From positions 1-12,784 of the forward strand of contig JASHUV010000064.1 of NCBI GenBank assembly GCA_030039825.1: a DNA stretch of 12,784 bases, read 5' to 3'. The notes beneath the pieces were generated by a model, which was given only the letters and a program-made list of their open reading frames with translations, searched no databases and was not told where the DNA came from. Of the stretch, positions 8,169-12,784 are shown one piece after another (the stretch's first letter is position 1; each line of letters starts with the position of its first letter). The position numbers were made by a program, and so were the translations under genes. Source of the stretch: Thermoplasmata archaeon. Its GTDB lineage: Archaea > Thermoplasmatota > Thermoplasmata > Lutacidiplasmatales > UBA184.

Positions 8169-8189
8169 GTTATGCTTCGCCCGGTTCCG

Positions 8190-8212
8190 GCCGGGCCCGA
8201 CCGGGCCCCGGC
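8190..8212 (+). repeat. GC-rich inverted repeat (potential hairpin) in the intergenic region
   Basis: GCCGGGCCC at 8190-8198 pairs with GGGCCCCGGC at 8203-8212, with a GACC loop and one bulged base. It lies between the divergent cysteine operon and the regulator gene. It may be a leader hairpin or a binding site, but GC-rich background makes such repeats fairly common. Confidence 0.3.
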
Positions 8213-8246
8213 ACGTCGCGCGGGAGGGGGACCGGCCGTTCCCGCT

Positions 8247-8296
8247 CGTACCGTCCGGTCCGCACCCTCAAGAACCCCCCCGTACCAAGACGGTCC
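8247..8296 (+). repeat. Imperfect direct repeat upstream of the BlaI-like gene (possible operator)
   Basis: CGTACC-GTC-CGGTCC at 8247-8261 is repeated as CGTACC-AAGA-CGGTCC at 8281-8296: two conserved hexamers with a 3- or 4-nt spacer, starting 34 nt apart. The second copy ends 16 nt before the regulator start codon. Autoregulatory operators of BlaI/MecI-type repressors usually lie in this position, but this sequence does not resemble the known TACA/TGTA operator. Confidence 0.3.
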
Positions 8297-8300
8297 ACCC

Positions 8301-8305
8301 GAGGT
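8301..8305 (+). promoter_or_regulatory. Shine-Dalgarno GAGGT of the BlaI-like gene
   Basis: GAGGT lies 7 nt upstream of the GTG at 8313 and matches the archaeal 16S anti-SD core. It supports this internal GTG over the open frame further upstream, which encodes only low-complexity R/P/A sequence. Confidence 0.5.
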
Positions 8306-8312
8306 CGCCCGC

Positions 8313-8669
8313 GTGATCGGCTCGCTCGAGACGGAGGTCCTGAAGGCGCTCCGACGGCTGGGGTCCGGTTCGGCCCGCCAGGTGCTGAGGGAGCTCGGCA
8401 AGGAGGGCGACAAGCTCGCCTACACGACGGTCGCCACCGTCCTGAGCCGACTCTTCGAGAAGGGGCTCGTGCGGCGCACGCGCGAGCCGTGCCGGGGGGG
8501 CGAGCGGTACGTCTACCGGACCGTCGACTTCGAACATAAGTACCTGGTCAATGTGCTGAAGGGCGTCGTGGCGCTCTTCGGACCGAGCGGGGTGGTCCAC
8601 CTGAACGAGGAGCTGGCGAAGCTCAATCCGTCGGAGGAGCGCGAGCTCCGCCGCCGGTTGAAGCTGTAG
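8313..8669 (+). CDS. BlaI/MecI-family winged-helix transcriptional regulator
   Basis: 118 residues from GTG 8313, close to the 120-130 typical of BlaI/MecI/CopY repressors. The N-terminal about 75 residues carry the family winged-helix pattern: SLETEVLKALRRLG, then SARQVLREL, then the recognition-helix region TTVATVLSRLFEKGLVRR, then a wing with YVYR. The C-terminal half (EHKYLVNVLKGVVALFG and LNPSEERELRRRLK) matches the helical dimerisation part of the family. Bacterial members repress operons and are inactivated by proteolysis through a membrane metalloprotease. Here such a protease gene starts only 13 nt downstream, so the pair may work the same way. Peptidoglycan and beta-lactam sensing are not expected in an archaeon, so the signal is unknown. 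The frame is open to 8172, but the extension is not family-like. Confidence 0.85.
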   Translation: MIGSLETEVLKALRRLGSGSARQVLRELGKEGDKLAYTTVATVLSRLFEKGLVRRTREPCRGGERYVYRTVDFEHKYLVNVLKGVVALFGPSGVVHLNEELAKLNPSEERELRRRLKL

Positions 8670-8682
8670 CGGGGTCCTCGTC

Positions 8683-9591
8683 GTGGCGCCGCCCCTCCTC
8701 CTCGTCGTCCCGGTCCTGATCTGGGTCGCCGCCGGGGTCGGGCTCGCGGCGGCCTACCGCGCCGCCTCGACGACGCTCGTCCTCCGCCTTGCCGCCGGCT
8801 TCCTCGCCCTCTGGTCGCTCCTTGCCACCACGGCGCTCCTCTGGGTCATCGAGAACGGCGGCTGGTCGGCGATCCTGAGGGTGGCCCGGTCCCCGTCGGA
8901 GCTCCTCCCGATCTTCGGTCCGGCCGGGGCGACGCTCTGGATCGCGGGGGCCGTCGGCGCGTTCGCGATCCTCCTCGTGGCCTTCGTCATGAACCAGGTC
9001 GTCGGGCGGGGGATCCTCCTCCTCCTCGACCCCGCCGAGCTCCCCTGGCCCGAGGGGCTCGCGCCTCCTCCGCAGCCCGTCCGACTCCTCGGCTCGCGCG
9101 CCCCGGAGCGTTACGCGTTCTCCTTCGCCCTTCTGACCGTCGGGACTCGGCCGGGCCGCCTGAGCCGGACGGAGGTCATCGTCCTCTCGCAGGGCCTTCG
9201 GGCGAGCCTCACGGAGGAGGAGGTCCGGGCGGTCGTCGCCCACGAGGTCGGTCACATCGCCGGGCTCGACGGCCGCTACCTCACCTTCCTGCGCACCCTC
9301 GCGCGCCTGATGCGCTGGGACCCGCTCTTCGCGTACATCTCCTCGAGCGTGACCCGACGCGAGGAGTACCGCGCCGACGACGCCGCGGTCCTCGCCACGG
9401 GGCGGCCGCTCGACCTGGCGCGCGCGCTCTACAAGGTCGGGGTCGTCGGCCCGGCGCCGCCCCCGCGGTCCGGCCCCGCGGGTCTTCTCGGCGAAGGGGG
9501 GGAACGGGGCCGCCGCGAGGCGATCGCCCGGATCCGCCGCCTCGTCGCGATGGCGGAGTCGAGCGAGCGGCGGGACGGATCGAGTGCCTAG
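8683..9591 (+). CDS. Membrane M48-like zinc metalloprotease (BlaR1/HtpX-like)
   Basis: 302 residues. Three hydrophobic segments (about 4-25, 32-56 and 83-104) precede a zinc-protease domain. The catalytic motif is HEVGH at 187-191, with zinc ligands H187 and H191 and catalytic E188. A likely third ligand lies in EEYRADDAA (E228, with D232 in the ExxxD pattern). This spacing and motif match family M48 (HtpX/Ste24/Oma1 type) more than M56 (BlaR1), though placement right after a BlaI-type regulator is BlaR1-like. No extracytoplasmic penicillin-binding sensor domain is present. The GTG start lies 13 nt after the regulator stop, and the last codons overlap the next gene by 8 nt, indicating one transcript. 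Likely substrates, by inference, are the neighbouring regulator or misfolded/exported membrane proteins. Confidence 0.85.
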   Translation: MAPPLLLVVPVLIWVAAGVGLAAAYRAASTTLVLRLAAGFLALWSLLATTALLWVIENGGWSAILRVARSPSELLPIFGPAGATLWIAGAVGAFAILLVAFVMNQVVGRGILLLLDPAELPWPEGLAPPPQPVRLLGSRAPERYAFSFALLTVGTRPGRLSRTEVIVLSQGLRASLTEEEVRAVVAHEVGHIAGLDGRYLTFLRTLARLMRWDPLFAYISSSVTRREEYRADDAAVLATGRPLDLARALYKVGVVGPAPPPRSGPAGLLGEGGERGRREAIARIRRLVAMAESSERRDGSSA

Positions 9592-10375
9592 GCCGGCCGT
9601 CGTCGCCCTCGCCGCCGCGCTCCTCCTCGGCGCGTCGTTCGGCGCGACCCCGTTCGCGGGCGCCTCCTACCCGGTCCTTCCCGCGAGCGACGGCGGCGAG
9701 CTCCTCTCGAACCTCTCCGCCCCCGTCCTCGATCCGGGGGGGTCCGGGCCCATCGGCTACGAGCTCGCGAACCCCTTCGCCGCGACGATGTCGTCGATCA
9801 GGCTCGAGTTCGGGGTCTACGCCTTCTCCGCCTATCCGGGGAACTCGACCTCGCCGCTCCCGGCCTCGGGGGTACCGGCCCTCGCCGGCCCGAACGGGAC
9901 CGGCAGCTCGGTGACGGTCCTCATCGGCGCCCTCCCCCCCGGCGGGACCTACCCAGGACCTTCGGGCAGCGAGCTCGCCGTTAGCGCGCCGTCCTCGGCG
10001 CCGTCCGGGACCTTCTCGATCCGCACCGCCCTCACGTTCACGGAGGGCGGGAGCGTCTACCGGTTCGAGTCGCGGGGGTACTTCTCGACGGCGCAGTGGG
10101 AGAACGCGACGCTCCTCACCAATCGGACGTCGACGCTGAACCTCTCGAGGCTCGGGGTCTCCGGGGTCCTGCCCGAGACGGCCGTCCTCGTGGAGGGGCC
10201 GAGCCTCGCCCCCTGGATCGATGCGATCCTCGGCGGGAGCATCGTGCTCGCGGCCGTCGGGGGCTACGTCGCCTGGCGACGCGGGCCGGGGTCGAGCTCC
10301 GGGGCCCGCCCGGCCGCGCCCTCCCAGAGCGCGCCCAGGGCCTTGGGGACGAGCCGGACGAGCGACGGCGACTGA
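9584..10375 (+). CDS. Exported single-pass surface protein of unknown function, third gene of the BlaI-M48 unit
   Basis: 263 residues from GTG 9584, overlapping the protease gene by 8 nt. A signal peptide (about 1-27) precedes a Ser/Gly/Pro/Thr-rich, beta-strand-like extracytoplasmic domain with several N-glycosylation sequons (NLS, NST, NGT, NAT, NRT). One C-terminal transmembrane helix spans about 212-231, followed by a basic, low-complexity cytoplasmic tail. No cysteine pair, metal-binding or catalytic motif was found. The beta-rich exterior resembles Ig-like domains of archaeal surface proteins, but I do not recognise a named family. Context suggests either the sensed or cleaved partner of the M48 protease or an envelope component regulated with it (inference). 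The tail (from about residue 227) is encoded in DNA that also encodes, antisense, the end of the geranylgeranyl reductase. Confidence 0.75.
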   Translation: MPRPAVVALAAALLLGASFGATPFAGASYPVLPASDGGELLSNLSAPVLDPGGSGPIGYELANPFAATMSSIRLEFGVYAFSAYPGNSTSPLPASGVPALAGPNGTGSSVTVLIGALPPGGTYPGPSGSELAVSAPSSAPSGTFSIRTALTFTEGGSVYRFESRGYFSTAQWENATLLTNRTSTLNLSRLGVSGVLPETAVLVEGPSLAPWIDAILGGSIVLAAVGGYVAWRRGPGSSSGARPAAPSQSAPRALGTSRTSDGD

Positions 10376-11511
10376 CGGAAGAGGGCCCGAGCGACGCCGG
10401 TCGGGAAGTCGATGTCGCCGAAGGCGACGATCGTCCCCGTGAGCTCGGCGCGATCGAGCGCGGCGACGACCTTCTCGAGCTCGGCGTCGCTGAGGCGTCG
10501 GAAGAGGCGCCGGAGGTAGAGCGCCCGGTCGAGCTCCTCGCCGAGCTCCCGCCGCCACCGGGCGTCGTACTCGGCGAGCCGCGCGGCCGACACGTCGCCC
10601 GCCGAGAGCGCCGCATGGGCCGTCGCGGCGGCGAACTCCGCCCCGCGCATTCCCGTGAAGATCCCCCCTCCCGAGAGGGGCTTCACCTGGGCCGCGGCGT
10701 CACCGACGAGGAGGACCCCCTCGCCGGAGATCCGCGGGACCGCGCCGATCGGGATGCCCGAGACGATGAGGGAGGTCGGTCCGGGAAGACGGCGCCCGCG
10801 GCGCGCGCCGATGCGGTCGACCAGGCGTTCGAAGTAGCGCCGGGCGGGGGTCCCGTCGGCCTCCGCCGCCACTCCGATGCGGGCGCCGCCGTCCGGTTCG
10901 GGGATCGACCAGCCGAAGAGCCCCGGCGCGATGGAGCGTCCGAGGTCGACCTCGACCTCCTCGGGGTCGCCGCCGGCCCCGGGGATCTCCGCCTCGAACG
11001 CCGGGAGGATCTCGACCGGACGACGCAGCCGGAAGGCCCGGGCGACGGCGCTGGCGACGCCGTCGGCCCCGATGACGAGTCGGGCCCGGACCCGTCGCTC
11101 CGTCCCGTCGAGTCCGCGCAGGACCGCGATCGCCGCGCCGTCGTCCGGCTCGAGGCGGTCGAATTTCGTCCCGGTCGCGTAGCGGGCGCCGGCACGCGCG
11201 GCGGCCTCCGCGAGGTGACGGTCGAGACCGGCGCGATCGATGACGTACGCCCGGGCCGCGGGGGCCCGGAAGCTGACGCGGGCGCGCTCGGGCCCGAAGA
11301 CGGTCGCCCCCCGGACCGAGCGGAGGACGAACCGATCGGACCCGGCGAGCTCGATCACCCTCGCGGAGACGAGCCCCGCGCACTGGACGGGCACCCCCAC
11401 GCGGGGGTGCTCCTCGAGGACGAGGACGTCGTGGCCGGCCTCGGCGAGGCGGCGGGCGGCCGTCGAGCCGGACGGCCCCGCGCCGACGACGAGGACCTCG
11501 ACCTCCTCCAT
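10264..11511 (-). CDS. Geranylgeranyl reductase family FAD-dependent oxidoreductase (archaeal lipid biosynthesis)
   Basis: 415 residues; relatives are usually near 400. The N-terminal FAD Rossmann motif is VVGAGPSGSTAARRLA (8-23), followed by an acidic turn (LEE) and QCAGLVS (43-49), which includes the cysteine conserved in the family. The GDAAAQVKPLSGGGI segment (270-284), with the KPLSGGG signature, and FGWSIP (199-204), corresponding to the family YxWxFP lipid-pocket motif, identify a geranylgeranyl reductase. Such enzymes saturate the isoprenoid chains of archaeal ether lipids at the membrane; some paralogues act on other prenyl substrates, so the exact lipid is not fixed. ATG 11511 gives the canonical N-terminus; the frame stays open upstream but with low-complexity sequence. 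The 3' end overlaps the convergent surface-protein gene by 112 nt. Confidence 0.93.
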   Translation of the reverse strand: MEEVEVLVVGAGPSGSTAARRLAEAGHDVLVLEEHPRVGVPVQCAGLVSARVIELAGSDRFVLRSVRGATVFGPERARVSFRAPAARAYVIDRAGLDRHLAEAAARAGARYATGTKFDRLEPDDGAAIAVLRGLDGTERRVRARLVIGADGVASAVARAFRLRRPVEILPAFEAEIPGAGGDPEEVEVDLGRSIAPGLFGWSIPEPDGGARIGVAAEADGTPARRYFERLVDRIGARRGRRLPGPTSLIVSGIPIGAVPRISGEGVLLVGDAAAQVKPLSGGGIFTGMRGAEFAAATAHAALSAGDVSAARLAEYDARWRRELGEELDRALYLRRLFRRLSDAELEKVVAALDRAELTGTIVAFGDIDFPTGVARALFRQSPSLVRLVPKALGALWEGAAGRAPELDPGPRRQAT

Positions 11512-11522
11512 CACCCGACCAC

Positions 11523-11534
11523 GGCCGATCGGCC
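11523..11534. promoter_or_regulatory. Perfect 12-bp palindrome at the reductase promoter (possible operator)
   Basis: GGCCGATCGGCC is a perfect palindrome between the A/T patch (11535-11541) and the start codon (11511) of the reductase gene. That is where a repressor would block initiation. GC-rich background raises the chance of coincidence. Confidence 0.3.
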
Positions 11535-11541
11535 TCTTTAC
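11535..11541 (-). promoter_or_regulatory. Weak TATA-like patch for the geranylgeranyl reductase gene
   Basis: The minus strand reads GTAAAGA, the only A/T-rich patch upstream of the reductase, centred 27 nt before the ATG at 11511. The sequence match to a TATA box is poor; the spacing is the main support. Confidence 0.35.
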
Positions 11542-11579
11542 CGCCCGGCCGCCGGGAGGCGCGCGACGCCGCCCGAGAG

Positions 11580-11586
11580 GTTTATG
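11580..11586 (+). promoter_or_regulatory. TATA-like element of the 11610 membrane-protein gene
   Basis: GTTTATG is centred 27 nt upstream of the GTG at 11610, in otherwise G/C-only surroundings. The spacing predicts a leaderless transcript starting at the GTG. Confidence 0.5.
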
Positions 11587-11609
11587 GGGAGGGCGAGGCT
11601 GCGCGCGCC

Positions 11610-12593
11610 GTGTCCAAGCGCCGCGGCAAGAGCGAGGGGACCGACGCCGCACCGGAAAACCTGACCCCCGAGGAGCGCCGGGACCAGCGGCGTCGCGACC
11701 GGATCCGCAAGAAGGCCGGCCACGAGCCCTCGGCCCGCGGGGGCAAGTGGCGGCGGGCCGCCCTCATCGGCGTCCCGATCGCCGTCATCGCCGTCGTCGG
11801 AGCCGTCCTCATCGTCTCGAACCTCCCGACGCCGTGCATCACTCTCCAGGCGGTGCCGAGCTCCGCGGGGAACCCCGCCTTCGCCGCGCATACGTCCGAT
11901 CCGCAATCCGGGAACACCTGGTGCCCGGATGCCTCCGAGGTCTACGGGACCGCGCCGGTCCTCAAGATCGACATCTCCGGCTCGATCGTCCAGCTCCCCG
12001 CTCTGATCGGCGAGAACAATAGTTACCCGGGCGGAGCGTCCTGCGATCTACCGATCGTCACGGAGCCGGCGTCCGACGGTTTCCCCACGAACTCCATCAA
12101 CATCCAGTCGGACTGGAACTACCAGTACAACCTCACGACGTTCTTCACGATCTGGTCGGAATCGTTCAAGGCCGTCGCCGTCAGCTCCTCGGCGACGGCC
12201 CAGCCGATCGTCTACCAGTCCGACGACATCCTCGGCTACACGGCGAACGCGACGGAGGGGGTCTACCTCTTCGTGGACAACCAGCTGAGCTCGCAGGGCC
12301 CGCTCCTCGACATCTCGACGCTCGACGGGACGATCACGACCTACCCATCCTGCCTCGGCCAGATCTACGGGATGGGCCATACGATCATGATCTCCTACAC
12401 GAACTCGACGTCGAAGGCCTACGTCCCGATCGGGGACGGCGTGGCCGACGCGACGATCCCCGCTAATCCCGAGGCGTCGGCCGAGCTCTTCAACGGGCCC
12501 CTCCCCCACTTCGGCTTCTCGACGCCGTTCGTCCAAGCGTTCCAGAAGATGGTCCACGCGAGCCTCGCCTGGCTCGATCTCCGCGTCCGCTAG
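11610..12593 (+). CDS. Membrane-anchored extracytoplasmic protein of unknown function
   Basis: 327 residues from GTG 11610. A strongly basic cytoplasmic N-terminus (about 1-48, K/R/E-rich) is followed by one transmembrane helix (about 49-70) and an exterior of about 255 residues. The exterior has four cysteines (C76, C105, C145, C248), which could form two disulfides, and several sequons (NNS, NLT, NAT, NST). The pattern IDISGSIVQLPALIG ... C145 ... INIQS ... YNLTTFFTIWSESF recalls, in order and spacing, a TM-anchored domain in some archaea and Chloroflexi (remembered pattern: NGxxxxLPxxIG, then C and LHTHD, then IIHIE, then FTLGQFFxIW). Here the histidines of the HTH/HIE part are missing. 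This similarity is remembered, not computed. The helical C-terminus (FVQAFQKMVHASLAWLDL) lies beyond it. Divergent from the reductase, with its own TATA-like element; no operon partner visible. Confidence 0.75.
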   Translation: MSKRRGKSEGTDAAPENLTPEERRDQRRRDRIRKKAGHEPSARGGKWRRAALIGVPIAVIAVVGAVLIVSNLPTPCITLQAVPSSAGNPAFAAHTSDPQSGNTWCPDASEVYGTAPVLKIDISGSIVQLPALIGENNSYPGGASCDLPIVTEPASDGFPTNSINIQSDWNYQYNLTTFFTIWSESFKAVAVSSSATAQPIVYQSDDILGYTANATEGVYLFVDNQLSSQGPLLDISTLDGTITTYPSCLGQIYGMGHTIMISYTNSTSKAYVPIGDGVADATIPANPEASAELFNGPLPHFGFSTPFVQAFQKMVHASLAWLDLRVR

Positions 12594-12601
12594 TGGACCG
12601 G

Positions 12602-12784
12602 CTATGAAGCAACTTCGGCTTTTGTAATCCGGAGCCAGACCGGGACTCGCGCCTGGTGCCGTCGGTTCTTCCGCACCGTGTCTCGGAACCGCTTCCCCCG
12701 TCGGATCCGTTCGTCGTTCCGATAGCCCACCGCCGCGTCCAACGCCTCTCCGACCTCCGCCACCGTCGTGAAGTGCGTCCCCGG
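12602..12784 (-). CDS. C-terminal fragment of an unidentified protein (possibly transposase-like), cut by window edge
   Basis: Sixty codons run from the right edge to a TAG at 12602-12604. The fragment includes VAEVGEALDAAVGYRNDERIRR, about here split as VAEVGEALDAAVGYR and NDERIRRG, and a basic tail ending ITKAEVAS. The spacing of VAEV, ALD and YxNxER faintly recalls the C-terminus of rve-type (IS3/IS481) integrase-core transposases, whose typical pattern ends YNxERPHxxLG, but the P-H is absent. Codon choice differs from all neighbours (CGA, AAA, ACA, ATT, GTT, GCT, TCA), which suggests a recently acquired or weakly expressed gene. It ends only 8 nt from the convergent stop at 12593, leaving little room for an insertion-sequence end. 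The reading frame is plausible but short, so it may not be a gene. Confidence 0.4.
   Translation of the reverse strand, partial: PGTHFTTVAEVGEALDAAVGYRNDERIRRGKRFRDTVRKNRRHQARVPVWLRITKAEVAS

Noticed and set aside
8172..8312. N-terminal extension of the BlaI-like regulator from ATG 8172
   Set aside because: Adds 47 R/P/A-rich residues absent from the family. A Shine-Dalgarno sequence precedes GTG 8313, and the region looks regulatory.
10096..11664. Long plus-strand open frame of 522 codons across the reductase gene
   Set aside because: Low-complexity charged product on the strand opposite a clear geranylgeranyl reductase; a GC-rich shadow.
12606..12625. Small GAAG-CAA-CTTC hairpin followed by TTTT after the 11610 gene
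   Set aside because: The stem is only 4 bp and it lies in the possible coding fragment on the other strand; too weak to call a terminator.

Overview
The window looks like ordinary chromosomal DNA from a very GC-rich archaeon (about 70% G+C by eye, strong G/C preference at third codon positions). The archaeal evidence is a geranylgeranyl reductase (isoprenoid membrane lipids), short T/A-rich TATA-like elements about 26-29 nt upstream of several start codons (little or no 5' leader), and secreted or membrane-anchored proteins rich in N-glycosylation sequons. An uncultured Thermoplasmata-like lineage would fit, but that placement is inference. GTG is the preferred start codon for about two thirds of the genes. 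No tRNA, rRNA, CRISPR array or complete insertion sequence was seen. No gene-free gap exceeds about 180 nt.

Region 1 (1-3055, minus strand) is a very large surface protein, cut by the window edge. It has an N-terminal membrane/signal segment, about 830 extracytoplasmic residues (beta-helix-like part, middle part, CARDB-like and Ig-like domains), one transmembrane helix and a cytoplasmic double zinc ribbon. It has its own TATA box, which shares a T-tract with the probable terminator of the next operon.

Region 2 (3120-8136, minus strand) is a tight four-gene operon, read from high to low coordinates: cystathionine beta-synthase with a CBS-domain pair, cystathionine gamma-lyase/synthase, cysteinyl-tRNA synthetase, and a zinc-type MDR oxidoreductase. 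Genes overlap by 26 bp, sit 4 nt apart, or overlap by ATGA. The first three make a logical pathway: homocysteine plus activated serine to cystathionine, cystathionine to cysteine, cysteine onto tRNA-Cys.

Region 3 (8313-10375, plus strand, divergent from the cysteine operon) is a three-gene unit: a BlaI/MecI-type winged-helix regulator, a membrane M48-like zinc metalloprotease, and a signal-peptide/one-TM surface protein. The layout resembles bacterial BlaI-BlaR1 protease-repressor signalling, with an unknown exported protein as third member. This is the best candidate here for an undescribed system.

Region 4 (10264-11511, minus strand) is a geranylgeranyl reductase-family flavoprotein whose 3' end overlaps the third gene of region 3 antisense by 112 nt. 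Divergent from it, 11610-12593 (plus) encodes a membrane-anchored extracytoplasmic protein of unknown function. The right edge (12602-12784, minus) holds the C-terminal 60 residues of an unidentified protein with codon use unlike the rest of the window, weakly reminiscent of a transposase C-terminus.
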